Shown: positions 26,108 through 35,107, numbered from the stretch's first letter. The stretch is 64,000 nt of DNA from Tenuifilum sp040752515 (GCA_040752515.1 JBFMGQ010000002.1:62001-126000), one strand, 5' to 3'. Translations and numbers: made by a program. Notes: generated by a model from the letters alone, not told the origin.

Positions 26108-26827
26108 CTACTGTATAGTAAACGCCGCCAGTAAAAAAACTTGATGCGTGTAGGGGTTAAGGATAAAACTACCTTTGACAGGAATGGTCAGGGTTGTGTT
26201 GATGTGGATATTCCTATTAACAGTTAACCCAGTATTTACAAGTGAAGCTCTGTTTGCGTAGTAACTTTTATATGGGGTTCCTCCCAAATGAATGGAAATG
26301 CTTGTTTGGTCACTTTTAAAAACCATGTACTCCAGTTCAATGTAAGTGGAGTATAAATTATGCCTTGTAGTTGAGTCCTTGTCGAATCCATAAAACATTG
26401 TTGATAGTGTAATATTTAAAGGGAAATGCTCGGTTTGGTTAAGAGTGAGTATGGCATCGAGCGTATGACGGGTTTTACTATTTCTAAATTCAAAAAAATC
26501 GCCTTGCCAACCTATTGTGTCAATGGGATTGTAGTAGTCAAAAATGGCAAGTGACAAATTCTTGTACTTCATGCCGGTATAGATATCAATTTCCTGAATG
26601 TTTTCAGAACCTAAGGAGTATGATGCCCAAAAGCCACCATAGATTTTTTGGCCTTCAAATCGAATGGTTGGTTGAACTGCAGGCGAAGTGTTGTTTCGCA
26701 TTCCCCTCCAAAGGTGACGACTCACAAAATCAAACTTCAATTGCGTTTTAATGGTTTCTCTTTCTTGACTTATTGTTTCAAAAAAGAGAGCAAATAGTAA
26801 AACGAAAGTTACTAAAACGCTCCTCAT
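26108..26827 (-). CDS. TorF-like putative outer-membrane beta-barrel protein
   Basis: About 239 aa from ATG at 26827; an in-frame TTG at 26851 would add eight residues before the signal peptide. The signal peptide (VLVTFVLLFALFF, ending ETISQ) is followed by alternating hydrophobic strands typical of a beta barrel. The first strand carries the SRHLWRG motif, which is characteristic of the TorF/Gcw_chp family of putative porins. Function is unknown. It stands alone, with no terminator seen. Confidence 0.65.
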   Translation of the reverse strand: MRSVLVTFVLLFALFFETISQERETIKTQLKFDFVSRHLWRGMRNNTSPAVQPTIRFEGQKIYGGFWASYSLGSENIQEIDIYTGMKYKNLSLAIFDYYNPIDTIGWQGDFFEFRNSKTRHTLDAILTLNQTEHFPLNITLSTMFYGFDKDSTTRHNLYSTYIELEYMVFKSDQTSISIHLGGTPYKSYYANRASLVNTGLTVNRNIHINTTLTIPVKGSFILNPYTHQVFLLAAFTIQ

Positions 26828-26968
26828 ACTCCTTTTAAAATTTGAATGCAAATATTCAGCTGCAAAACGATTTGGGATAGGTAAGTGTTGATGTTATACA
26901 GCTGTTTTATGAAATTTTAACCCAATTATTCATTAGTAGGCAATTCAATGATATGATTGGGTAATTAA

Positions 26969-28378
26969 CTAAAAGAATTTTTCGTCGAAGTTTACAAGAT
27001 AAACCTTTTGGGTAGCTCTTGTAAGGGCAGTGTATAGCCATCGCAAATACTCCCGTGTAAGCATAGCATCGTTAAAAAAACCTTGGTCAATGAAAACAGT
27101 TGGCCACTGGCCACCCTGAGCCTTATGGCAGGTTACAGCATAGGCAAACTTGGCCTGTAAAGCGTTGAAAAAGGGGTCGTTTTGGAGTTGTTTCATTCGG
27201 GCTTTTTTGGTTTTAAGATGTAAGTAATCGGCCATAACTTCCTGGTAAAGCAGCCTCATACTCTCATTGCCAAGCGAAGGGCCATCCATATATAGGGAAT
27301 CGAGTATAAGCTTAGCATCAAATTCCTCGTAGCTGTAATCGGGTAGTTCAAGAGTAACATCAGCAAATCGGAAACCGTAAAGTTCATTTCTTTTTCCTAT
27401 CCGTTTTACCCTAACAATTTCACCATTGGCAATAAATCCAATGTTGGGTCTATCGTTAACCCAATAATAGTTGTTGCGGGCAACCATCAGGTAGTCTCCC
27501 ACGCTGAGTTCTTCCTCATGGTAAAGTATTTTTGACCTTATGCCCTGGTTGTATCGATTAGCCCTCTTGTTGGAGTAGCATATAACAATATTCCCTTCCC
27601 TTCCGTTCTTGCCATACTCGTCGGCAAGGTATTCCAGAAGGTCGCCCCCCGAAATTCTTTGCACGTCACGATAGTCAAGGTTTAATTTAGGAAAATTGTT
27701 AGTTGACGAGTCAATCAATTCCCTTATGGTTGTGGCATTATGTAGAATGCCAGAATCGAACTGTTGCCTTATAACCTCGTTGAGTTGTGCTAATCTTACA
27801 TTTAGACCAAGTGCTTCGAGTTCGATAGGATTAAGTGCAGGGCTAATATCGAGACCAACTGGGGGAAGTTGAGCGGTATCGCCAACCAGCATAAGCTTAC
27901 ATTCCTTGCCCATTCTAACGTATTCAATGAGGTCGGAAAGCAATTTTCCTGAACCAAATGCACTATCGTCGAGTGCCTGATTTGAAATCATGGAGGCCTC
28001 ATCAACAATATAAATGGTGTTTTTTGATTTATTGAAATTAAGAGTAAAACGGCCAAATCCATCGGTATTCGATTGTTGCCTGTATATCACTTTATGTATG
28101 GTGTAAGCATTGCAACCCGAATATTCGGCCAGCACCTTTGCTGCTCTTCCGGTTGGGGCAAGGAGCTGGTAACTAATGCCAAACCTGTCCAGAGCTTTAA
28201 CGTATGCGGCTATCAGCGAGGTTTTCCCAGTGCCCGCATATCCCTTAAGCAACATACATTCATTCCCATTGGGTTGTACGGTAAACTCCGATAAGGCATT
28301 AATAGCTTCAAGTTGTCCAACAGTAGGGGCAAACCCTAACTTTTCAACTATTTCCTTAATAACATGTGTTTTAATCAC
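26969..28378 (-). CDS. RecD/Pif1-like ATP-dependent DNA helicase
   Basis: A 469-aa SF1B helicase. Walker A is GYAGTGKTS (46-54), Walker B is IYIVDEASM, and the motif-III-type region is LMLVGDTAQLPPVG. The C-terminal UvrD_C_2 segment is FAYAVTCHKAQGGQW, followed by the final LYTALTRATQKVYLV. It resembles Dda/Pif1-type 5'-3' helicases and not the full RecD, since RecBC are absent and the protein is short. The start codon is GTG (28378), the only sensible start before Walker A. It is divergent from the DUF3822 operon. Confidence 0.88.
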   Translation of the reverse strand: MIKTHVIKEIVEKLGFAPTVGQLEAINALSEFTVQPNGNECMLLKGYAGTGKTSLIAAYVKALDRFGISYQLLAPTGRAAKVLAEYSGCNAYTIHKVIYRQQSNTDGFGRFTLNFNKSKNTIYIVDEASMISNQALDDSAFGSGKLLSDLIEYVRMGKECKLMLVGDTAQLPPVGLDISPALNPIELEALGLNVRLAQLNEVIRQQFDSGILHNATTIRELIDSSTNNFPKLNLDYRDVQRISGGDLLEYLADEYGKNGREGNIVICYSNKRANRYNQGIRSKILYHEEELSVGDYLMVARNNYYWVNDRPNIGFIANGEIVRVKRIGKRNELYGFRFADVTLELPDYSYEEFDAKLILDSLYMDGPSLGNESMRLLYQEVMADYLHLKTKKARMKQLQNDPFFNALQAKFAYAVTCHKAQGGQWPTVFIDQGFFNDAMLTREYLRWLYTALTRATQKVYLVNFDEKFF

Positions 28379-28429
28379 AGCAATGCAATATTTTTTGTAA
28401 ATTTAAGTTAGAATTTAACCAGATGTTTT

Positions 28430-28437
28430 TAAATTTG
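28430..28437 (+). promoter_or_regulatory. Bacteroidota -7 box TAAATTTG for the DUF3822-rsmD operon
   Basis: TAAATTTG matches the TAnnTTTG consensus and lies 28 bases before the ATG at 28466. This gives a plausible short leader. Confidence 0.5.
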
Positions 28438-28465
28438 CACGCAAACATAAACCAAAACACGAAAA

Positions 28466-29065
28466 ATGAAAACAGTTTATCAAATTGCACTTGCAGTTAT
28501 CATAGTGATACTTGGTTATTTCCTGTACGAGAGCATAATGGAGCCAATCCGTTTTGAAAAGGAAAAAAATCGTCGGTACAATGCCACCATTGAGCGTTTA
28601 AAGAGTATTAGAACTGCCCAGGATGCTTACCGCTCGCGTTTTGGTAAGTACACCGGTAGCTTCGATACTTTAATCAGCTTCATGAAGGAGGGACAGATTA
28701 AGGTGGTTAAGCAGATTGGATCGGAAGACGACTCGCTTGCTGTTATCCAAAAGAAAATCTTCCGCGATACCATTCTGATTCCGGTTCGCGACACCATTCT
28801 TAAAGGGTATCCCTACGATTCGTTACGTTTTGTTCCGTTTACGGGGGGCGATCAGTTTGAATTAGCCGCTGGCGAGCTAAAAACCCAATCCGGTGTAAGC
28901 GTTAAGGTTTTTGAATGTAAAGTACCCAACAAGGTTATCCTCAAAGGGCTCGACCGTCAGGAAATTATCAACATGGACGACCTTGCTAAAAAGCTCAATA
29001 AGTATCCCGGCCTAAAGGTTGGATCGTTAACTGAGGCTACCAATAACGCAGGTAACTGGGAGTAG
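28466..29065 (+). CDS. Conserved Bacteroidota protein with one N-terminal membrane helix
   Basis: A 199-aa protein with a membrane helix at residues 4-23 and a mostly extracytoplasmic remainder. The sequence after the helix (RLKSIRTAQDAYRSRFGKYTG) has the look of a type II/IV pseudopilin N-terminal region, where an alpha helix is followed by a short strand domain. No prepilin peptidase cleavage motif is visible. It is the first gene of a tight operon with DUF3822 and rsmD, a Bacteroidota arrangement. Function is unknown. Confidence 0.75.
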   Translation: MKTVYQIALAVIIVILGYFLYESIMEPIRFEKEKNRRYNATIERLKSIRTAQDAYRSRFGKYTGSFDTLISFMKEGQIKVVKQIGSEDDSLAVIQKKIFRDTILIPVRDTILKGYPYDSLRFVPFTGGDQFELAAGELKTQSGVSVKVFECKVPNKVILKGLDRQEIINMDDLAKKLNKYPGLKVGSLTEATNNAGNWE

Positions 29066-29075
29066 TACATTGGAA

Positions 29076-29924
29076 ATGCACGAAATCGATATCATAGACG
29101 AAACCTTTGATAGGGATCGGACATCTACATACGAACTATCCATTCAGGTCTCCCTGAATGGATTTTCGTATGCGGTTAAGGATACCATTCGGAACACTTT
29201 CATTGCCCTTTTCAACACCGATTGGAAAGGATATGCTATCGATAGCGTTAATTACCGCCATTTTCTTAATAACCTAATCGAAGCCAAACCCTGGTTAACG
29301 AACGAATTTAAAAAAGTAATAGTAGCTTTCAATTTGCCATACTTCACACTTGTTCCCGCTGATTTTTTTGATCCAGCTAATGCAAAGAAATTTTTAGATC
29401 AGGTTCATAGCATTCCCGATTGTTATGAACTGGGCTATACAGAACTCAATACTCTTTCCCTGGCAATTGTTTATGCTGCACCCCATGAGTTTGTTAACGA
29501 GTGGAAAAGGTTGCACAGCAAAACGCTTTTCATTCACTCGTTAAAATCGTTTGTTCATATTCCCTCCAATTACACCTCAAAGTCCTATCTTCAGGTCGAT
29601 TTAGATCATCAGCATTTAACCATTGCTATTCTTAGCAACGGTCAACTTTTAACGGCAAATAGCTACACGTGCAAAACTACAACCGATGTAGTTTACTACA
29701 CCAATGCCATAGCCAAAACTATATTTAAGGATATTGACCATATCCATGTAAACCTTACCGGCGATGGTGAGCTAATGGTTGGCTTGCCCGATGAAATGGG
29801 CAGGTACTTCAACTCTGTATCGCATCAGGCCGAATTCTATAAACCGGTATTTTTTTCATACAAGTTGCTCCGTTTCAGAACCGAATACTTTAGGCTATTC
29901 AATCTGGGTGTTACATGCGAATAG
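29076..29924 (+). CDS. DUF3822 family protein
   Basis: A 282-aa cytosolic protein from ATG 29076; the TTG at 29070 is a weaker alternative. It matches the DUF3822 group that precedes rsmD in Bacteroidota. Its fold features (alternating strands with IHVNLTGDGEL and YLQVDLDHQHLTIAIL segments) look like an actin/HSP70-type ATPase fold. That is inference from pattern only. It overlaps rsmD by 10 bases, so translational coupling is likely. Its function has not been established. Confidence 0.8.
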   Translation: MHEIDIIDETFDRDRTSTYELSIQVSLNGFSYAVKDTIRNTFIALFNTDWKGYAIDSVNYRHFLNNLIEAKPWLTNEFKKVIVAFNLPYFTLVPADFFDPANAKKFLDQVHSIPDCYELGYTELNTLSLAIVYAAPHEFVNEWKRLHSKTLFIHSLKSFVHIPSNYTSKSYLQVDLDHQHLTIAILSNGQLLTANSYTCKTTTDVVYYTNAIAKTIFKDIDHIHVNLTGDGELMVGLPDEMGRYFNSVSHQAEFYKPVFFSYKLLRFRTEYFRLFNLGVTCE

Positions 29925-30460
29925 TTTCTGGAAGTTTACGGGGACGCCACATTAATCCGCCAAAGAACTTTCGTGCACGTCCTACAACCGATTTTGCCAA
30001 GGAAAGTATCTTCAACATCATTTCCAATCATTTCGATTTCGAGGGGTTAAGGGTGCTCGACCTGTTTTCAGGAACAGGAAGCATAAGTTACGAGTTTATT
30101 TCACGTGGGGCTGCATTGGTCGATTCTGTTGAGAAAGACTACCACCACTGGCTATTCATCAGGGATACAGTCAGGCTTTTAAACCTTCAGGGTTTAAACC
30201 CCATCAAGGTTGATGCCTTTACTTACCTTAACGGTTGCGCAAAGGAGTACGATATTGTTTTTGCCGACCCACCTTACGATTTGCGGGGTATTGACGTGCT
30301 TCCGGAATTAATTCTTACTAAAAGCATACTTACCAATGGGGGATGGTTCATATTTGAGCATTCCGATAAATACGATTTTTCAGATAATCACTACTTTTTA
30401 GAGCGTAGGGTTTACGGAAGTGTTAATTTCAGTATTTTTCAGAAAAAAAATTTAAGTTAG
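29915..30460 (+). CDS. rsmD: 16S rRNA (guanine966-N2)-methyltransferase RsmD
   Basis: S-adenosylmethionine-dependent methyltransferase acting on 16S rRNA G966 in the small subunit. A 181-aa class I fold. The N-terminal MRIVSGSLRGRHI and RPTTDFAKESIFNI blocks are family-typical, the SAM motif I is VLDLFSGTGSISYEF, and the catalytic motif is FADPPYDL. It is the last gene of the operon, followed by tRNA-Asp. Confidence 0.95.
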   Translation: MRIVSGSLRGRHINPPKNFRARPTTDFAKESIFNIISNHFDFEGLRVLDLFSGTGSISYEFISRGAALVDSVEKDYHHWLFIRDTVRLLNLQGLNPIKVDAFTYLNGCAKEYDIVFADPPYDLRGIDVLPELILTKSILTNGGWFIFEHSDKYDFSDNHYFLERRVYGSVNFSIFQKKNLS

Positions 30461-30529
30461 ATATTGCACATTTAAAAACTACGTATTACCTTTGCAACGC
30501 TTTTCAAAGGGAAAGTTTATTATAAGATT

Positions 30530-30603
30530 GGTCCGGTAGTTCAGCTGGTTAGAATACATGCCTGTCACGCATGGGGTCGCGGGTTCGAGTCCCGTCCGGA
30601 CCG
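30530..30603 (+). tRNA. tRNA-Asp (GTC anticodon)
   Basis: A 74-nt cloverleaf. Acceptor GGTCCGG (30530-30536) pairs with CCGGACC (30596-30602), with discriminator G30603. The D arm begins GTTCAGCTGG. The anticodon stem is CATGC (30557-30561) with GCATG (30569-30573), and the loop CTGTCAC holds anticodon GTC at 30564-30566. The T arm GCGGG-TTCGAGT-CCCGT is perfect. The 3' CCA is not encoded, as is common in this phylum. Confidence 0.97.
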
Positions 30604-30604
30604 C

Positions 30605-30641
30605 AAAAAGCCTCGAGGATTTCTCGGGGCTTTTTGTTTTT
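30605..30641 (+). terminator. Terminator after tRNA-Asp
   Basis: A 13-bp stem with one G-T pair (30605-30617 with 30623-30635, loop GATTT) is followed by a TTTTTGTTTT run. Confidence 0.85.
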
Positions 30642-30828
30642 TCAATATTTACATTTCCCAAATTGCAACTCCTGATTTTATCTGTTTATCATAGGTTTTT
30701 AAAAACCACTCGCTAATGTTATTTGGATAACATCTAAATTAATTTTTTATTTTCATTACTTGACAAAAGATTTTTTTCCCATTTAAAATTGCATTAAATT
30801 AGTATTAGTATATCAAAAATTTAAAATT

Positions 30829-31068
30829 ATGGAAACTCAAATGAATTGTCCCAAACTTGAGAAATGCCCCATTTATCAGAAAAATGTTTTTTTCAATCCG
30901 AATGCGGGCCAAACTTACCGGATGCTATACTGCACTGCCGGTAAGGAGAAGTACTCTACTTGTAAACGTTTTCTTGTAGCGGAGAGGGTTGGTAAACCTG
31001 CGCCTGAGTCAGTTATGCCAAACTGCTCATTAACTGTTGATGAGATTATATCTAAGTACAATCTTTGA
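30829..31068 (+). CDS. Small cysteine-rich protein of unknown function
   Basis: A 79-aa protein with five cysteines: C6, C12, C35, C44 and C65. The spacings are irregular, so it is not a recognisable ferredoxin or zinc finger. It has no signal peptide and no membrane segment. Its stop codon is 14 bases before the ATG of the next chemoreceptor gene, which suggests co-transcription. Metal or Fe-S binding, or redox sensing that feeds the receptor, are possible roles, but both are inference. Confidence 0.7.
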   Translation: METQMNCPKLEKCPIYQKNVFFNPNAGQTYRMLYCTAGKEKYSTCKRFLVAERVGKPAPESVMPNCSLTVDEIISKYNL

Positions 31069-31081
31069 ACTATTTAAATCC

Positions 31082-32971
31082 ATGAACTTGAATGACATGC
31101 CAATTGGAAAGCGACTGTCATTAAGCTTTTCAATAATCATTGCATTAATTCTGGTTGTAGCATTGGCTGTTTACATCTCAAACCAGAGGGTTCAGAGAGA
31201 GAGCAGTAAACAGGTAATGCTCAACAATTTGCTTGCCAGCAATGCTGCACTTGAATCCTACCTAATCGATTTCATCCAAACCGGAAAGCCTCAAGAACTT
31301 GATTCCGCTAAATTCTATTTGACCAAGTTCAAAAAGGAACTTGAAATTCTTAAACCGGTTGTTACGCAAAAAAACTATGGATTAATTACCTTAATAGAGG
31401 GTAATGTTAAAGTAATCAATGATCAGTTTGATGTTCTTGAAAAGAGTAATCAGCTGATAAATGAATCCACCTTAAAGCTTGAACAGGAATCAAGTAAAGT
31501 TTTAGCTATTGCAGCTCGGGTTGCAGGAGGTGAGGTTTCAAGGGGTGTTCAGCAATTCCTGAATATCCGAATAATGGAAAAGAACTATTTAATAACCGGT
31601 GAAGATGATATTTTAAATAAATGGTCGACCGAAATTGAGGATAATATCAGGCTAGCTAACAAATTAGGTTTAAATGAGATTGCTCAAGCATTAAACTCAT
31701 ACAAGATTAGTTTTCTGAAACATGCCGAGGCTAAGAAAGCAGTTCTCAATGCAAAAAACCAAGTTATTGGTGCAGTAAATAAATCGCAAAACATTCTACA
31801 AAAAGGTGTTCTGTTATCGGCTGGAATACTTAACGACTCCGCAAAGCATGGCTTAGGAGTTATAGTATTTGCGGTAATTATCGTTGTTGCGTTTAGCGGA
31901 ATCGTAGCTTTCAGGGTTACCCATAGCATAACTAAACCCGTTTACTCCGGTTTAGAACTTGCGCACAACCTGTCAGTAGGTAATCTTATTAATTTTTCTA
32001 AAGAGAATAATAATAGGAACGATGAGTTTGGAAAGCTCTCGCGGGCACTAACCGAGATGAGCGAAAAATTGAAAGAGGTAATTACTACTATCAATATTTC
32101 AGCAAATCATATAGCTTCGGCAAGCGAACAGCTTAGTACTACCAGTCAACAGGTTTCGCAGGGTGCATCGGAGCAGGCTAGCTCAGCCGAGGAGGTTTCG
32201 GCCTCCATGGAACAAATGGTAGCCAATATTCAGAATAATTCTGAAAATGCAAAGCAGGCCGAAATAATTGCGCTTAAAAGCGCTGAAGGAATCCGTAAGG
32301 GTTACGATTCTACCTCTCATGCCCTTAACAGCATGAAAAAAATAGCCGAAAAAGTCTCAATTATTGGCGATATTGCTTTCCAAACCAATATCTTAGCCTT
32401 AAATGCAGCCGTTGAGGCTGCCCGTGCCGGTGAGCATGGCAAAGGATTTGCCGTGGTGGCTGCTGAGGTTCGTAAGCTTGCTGAGCGCAGCCGCCTGGCA
32501 GCTGAAGAAATTGATAGAATAACCCGTGACGGAGTCAAAATTGCCGATGAGGCAGGGCGATTACTTTCAGAGATAGTTCCCGATATTGAAAAAACTGCTC
32601 GTTTGGTTCAGGAAATTGCTGCTGCCAGCATGGAACAGAATGCTGGCGCTGACCAGATCAACTCAGCCATTCAACAGCTTAATCAGGTTACACAACAAAA
32701 TGCTGCAGCAAGTGAGGAGATGGCATCGAGCGCCGAGGAGCTTAATAGCCAAGCAGAGCAGCTGATTGATATTGTCTCATTTTTTGATATTGGCGAACAT
32801 GAAAGTTTTGTGAACTCCACTAAGCTTAAAAACGATACCAAAAAGATTGCTCAAGCCTCTGTGATTTCAAAAACAAAGGAGAAACCGGCAAAAATTAAAC
32901 ACAAAAAGTCCCAAGGGGTTGAAATTAAACTAACACCCAAGGGCGATGATTCCAATTACGAAAAGTTTTAA
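31082..32971 (+). CDS. Methyl-accepting chemotaxis protein with helical bimodular-type sensor
   Basis: A 629-aa receptor from ATG 31082; earlier in-frame TTG and ATG codons lie inside the upstream gene. A membrane helix (about 12-35) is followed by an all-helical periplasmic domain of about 210 residues that contains RIMEKNYLITGEDD, typical of HBM-type four-helix sensors. A second helix (about 260-280), HAMP and a signalling hairpin follow. The hairpin tip has the conserved alternating glutamate and glutamine pattern (ALNAAVEAARAGEHGKG). The C-terminus ends DDSNYEKF, like the NWETF CheR/CheB docking peptide. HBM receptors often bind organic acids; the ligand here is unknown. The 3' region carries the first copy of the 166-bp repeat. 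Confidence 0.92.
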   Translation: MNLNDMPIGKRLSLSFSIIIALILVVALAVYISNQRVQRESSKQVMLNNLLASNAALESYLIDFIQTGKPQELDSAKFYLTKFKKELEILKPVVTQKNYGLITLIEGNVKVINDQFDVLEKSNQLINESTLKLEQESSKVLAIAARVAGGEVSRGVQQFLNIRIMEKNYLITGEDDILNKWSTEIEDNIRLANKLGLNEIAQALNSYKISFLKHAEAKKAVLNAKNQVIGAVNKSQNILQKGVLLSAGILNDSAKHGLGVIVFAVIIVVAFSGIVAFRVTHSITKPVYSGLELAHNLSVGNLINFSKENNNRNDEFGKLSRALTEMSEKLKEVITTINISANHIASASEQLSTTSQQVSQGASEQASSAEEVSASMEQMVANIQNNSENAKQAEIIALKSAEGIRKGYDSTSHALNSMKKIAEKVSIIGDIAFQTNILALNAAVEAARAGEHGKGFAVVAAEVRKLAERSRLAAEEIDRITRDGVKIADEAGRLLSEIVPDIEKTARLVQEIAAASMEQNAGADQINSAIQQLNQVTQQNAAASEEMASSAEELNSQAEQLIDIVSFFDIGEHESFVNSTKLKNDTKKIAQASVISKTKEKPAKIKHKKSQGVEIKLTPKGDDSNYEKF

Positions 32972-33136
32972 TGAAACACCCATGTAAGGCAGCTTGCACA
33001 AACTAGCTTGCGAGTTCACCGAAGGTAAACACTGATGAACAAACTATAGGTGTTCCATCCGCTCGATAAAGATTGTTAAAAGCAAGATAGTAACATGTTA
33101 GTAATTAATAATATAAATATTTTATACGGATGAAAA
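32971..33136 (+). repeat. 166-bp dispersed repeat, copy 1 (inverted partner at 47922-48087)
   Basis: It begins at the last base of the chemoreceptor stop codon. It aligns without gaps to the reverse complement of 47922-48087, with 159 of 166 bases identical. The segments GTTCA...TGAAC and GGTG...CATC can pair as small hairpins, and the last third is A+T-rich. It ends in GGATGAAAA, which runs into a terminator. It contains no long open frame; the ATG near its end gives only a 4-codon frame before a stop. No terminal inverted repeats or target duplication were seen. Confidence 0.9.
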
Positions 33137-33157
33137 GAGGCTAAAAAGCCTCTTTTC
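33133..33157 (+). terminator. Terminator after repeat copy 1
   Basis: Stem AAAAGAGGC (33133-33141) pairs with GCCTCTTTT (33148-33156) around loop TAAAAA. It should end the chemoreceptor transcript. Confidence 0.75.
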
Positions 33158-33222
33158 CATTTTAGTGAAGATATACTTGACATGTGCTTCAATATTTCGT
33201 AAATTGAGAAAAATTCACAGCT

Positions 33223-33945
33223 ATGACAGCCATTGCAAAGATTCTCGAAACCCGTGGGGTTATGGTAAAGGAGGAGAAGGTTAAATCGCTTTCAGAGCGA
33301 ATCTACTCCAACACCATGGTTCTTGAGAACTATGAACCATACCCGGGCTACTATGGTAAGAATGTGCCTTCCAATGTTATTCCAAGGTCAATCTTTCTTA
33401 TCTTGGTAAGAGAGTACGATCACATGTTCTTAGCTCGTACCCTTCAAAAAATTTCCCGCGAGGGTAAACATACCTGCATGGGCACATACGGATATATCGA
33501 TATTGAAGACCATCGCTACTACTGCATTAGGATTAAAAATCTCAAGTGTTTTGAGGAGATACCCATAATTCAGCAGAAACTTGCAGAGCATGGTATCGAT
33601 TTTAGGCGCAGTAAACCTGTTAACGACATGGCTCTCATTACCATTGAAAAAACTTTTCTGGTTGAACGGTTCGATGATGGTATATACCTCGATTTAGCAG
33701 GCGACAATAAGTATTACATTGAAATTCCTCAAGAACTTAAATGGGACGATTTTAAAACGATTACCGATAATGTTAAGAATAACATTCAGAACAGGTTCTT
33801 TGATGCTGCATTGGGCTATTTCTGGAAGGTTAATGGCCCTCAGGATATCGTAAGAATTTATGACCTGAAAGCCAGCTTAGAACGAATTTCTGAAATTCGA
33901 ACTAAATACCTGCAGGAAATAGACCGGTTTAATAAAACCCGTTAA
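33223..33945 (+). CDS. Conserved hypothetical protein (240 aa)
   Basis: A soluble-looking 240-aa protein that I do not recognise. It has no signal peptide, no membrane helix and no classic nucleotide motif. Blocks such as KVKSLSERIYSNTMVLENYEPYPGYYG and GKHTCMGTYGYIDIEDHRYYCIRI suggest a folded, conserved alpha/beta protein. It stands alone between the repeat-linked terminator and convergent ung, which ends only 7 bases away. Codon use resembles the neighbours, so there is no sign of recent transfer. Confidence 0.75.
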   Translation: MTAIAKILETRGVMVKEEKVKSLSERIYSNTMVLENYEPYPGYYGKNVPSNVIPRSIFLILVREYDHMFLARTLQKISREGKHTCMGTYGYIDIEDHRYYCIRIKNLKCFEEIPIIQQKLAEHGIDFRRSKPVNDMALITIEKTFLVERFDDGIYLDLAGDNKYYIEIPQELKWDDFKTITDNVKNNIQNRFFDAALGYFWKVNGPQDIVRIYDLKASLERISEIRTKYLQEIDRFNKTR

Positions 33946-33952
33946 AATATTT

Positions 33953-34645
33953 TCAATCTAACGACCAGTCGATGGGTTCCTTGCCAATGGAGGTGAGGAG
34001 CCTATTTGTTCTTGAAAAATGCTTGCAGCCAAAAAATCCCCTATTAGCCGAGAGGGGTGATGGATGGGGAGCAGTTAAAATAAAATGCTTGTTAATATCG
34101 ATAATTTGGGCTTTTGCTTGGGCATAGTTACCCCATAAAATAAATACCAAACCCTTATGATAATCCGATAGGGCTTTAATGGCGGCATCGGTAAAGGTTT
34201 CCCAGCCCTTATTCTGGTGTGAACCAGCTTGGTTCGCTCTGACCGTAAGGGTTGCATTTAATAGTAGTACACCCTGTTTAGCCCATTTCTCTAAATTTCC
34301 ATGATTGGGTATAGGTAACCCTAAATCGCTATTTATCTCTTTAAAGATATTTTGAAGCGAGGGAGGGGCAGGTATACCCTTGGGAACTGAAAAACATAGC
34401 CCATGAGCTTGCCCCGGCCCATGGTAGGGATCTTGACCAAGGATTACCACCTTCACACTATCGAATGGGGTATGGTTAAATGCTGCAAAAATCTGCGAGC
34501 CAGGAGGATAAACTGTGTACTTTTTCTTTTCGTCGATCAAGAACTCTTTGAGCTTGACAAAGTACTCCTTGTTGAACTCATCGTACAGTACTTTTTTCCA
34601 TGACTCTTCAATTTGTGGTTTGATTTCTCCGTTTGCTTTATTCAT
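33953..34645 (-). CDS. ung: Uracil-DNA glycosylase (family 1)
   Basis: Excises uracil from DNA to start base excision repair. A 230-aa protein of family length. The catalytic water-activating motif GQDPYH spans 70-75 (Asp72). The Leu-containing DNA-intercalation block is the HPSPLSANRG region near residue 190, with the catalytic His. The LLLNATLTVR segment is also family-typical. It is convergent with the 240-aa hypothetical gene. Confidence 0.97.
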   Translation of the reverse strand: MNKANGEIKPQIEESWKKVLYDEFNKEYFVKLKEFLIDEKKKYTVYPPGSQIFAAFNHTPFDSVKVVILGQDPYHGPGQAHGLCFSVPKGIPAPPSLQNIFKEINSDLGLPIPNHGNLEKWAKQGVLLLNATLTVRANQAGSHQNKGWETFTDAAIKALSDYHKGLVFILWGNYAQAKAQIIDINKHFILTAPHPSPLSANRGFFGCKHFSRTNRLLTSIGKEPIDWSLD

Positions 34646-34801
34646 ATCTGTTAAACTTTAAAATCAAAACAAAGTAAAGTAATTAGTAACTACTTTATAA
34701 ATTCATGCGTAAAAAAATTAAATTTGTGCTAAAAAGAATTGGTTTGTTAGATATTTTAATCGCCCATATAAAATTTGTGTAAACTGTAAACTACCCAAAT
34801 C

Positions 34802-35107
34802 ATGAAGAAAGTTCAGGTCTCAAAAAACAAGGTAAAAAATTACCTATCGGAGCGACTCGCAAGGAGCATAGTAGATGCTGATGAAAATGCTTTGGTTACT
34901 GTGCTCAGGTACAACGCAATAGGCGGTTTTGAGTATCTCTCCGATGAGGATTTATTTGAGTTTTTGTCCACTTCAATTCCTGAACTTGATTTTGTTCAAC
35001 TTTCAGGATCCGATGATGATTATTTGCATTTGGAGGTAAAGAAAGAGTATAAGGATGAGGAGGATGCAATAGTTATTGATATTCAGAGAGCTATTCAAGT
35101 TATTTAG
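34802..35107 (+). CDS. Small acidic hypothetical protein (101 aa)
   Basis: A 101-aa cytosolic protein, strongly acidic in its second half (DDDYLHLEVKKEYKDEEDAIV), with a basic N-terminus. No recognised domain. A well-formed terminator follows, which supports it as a real monocistronic gene. A near-consensus -7 box is visible upstream. Function is unknown. Confidence 0.65.
   Translation: MKKVQVSKNKVKNYLSERLARSIVDADENALVTVLRYNAIGGFEYLSDEDLFEFLSTSIPELDFVQLSGSDDDYLHLEVKKEYKDEEDAIVIDIQRAIQVI

Noticed and set aside
30479..30661. A 60-codon minus-strand reading frame across the tRNA gene
   Set aside because: It reads the tRNA-Asp and its terminator backwards. It is a common spurious frame over tRNA genes.
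31037..31081. Earlier TTG or ATG start for the second chemoreceptor
   Set aside because: It would lie inside the upstream cysteine-protein gene and add a non-conserved tail before the membrane helix. ATG 31082 fits the receptor start.
32971..33136. Insertion sequence or transposon
   Set aside because: The repeated 166 bp has no transposase, no terminal inverted repeats and no target duplication at either copy.
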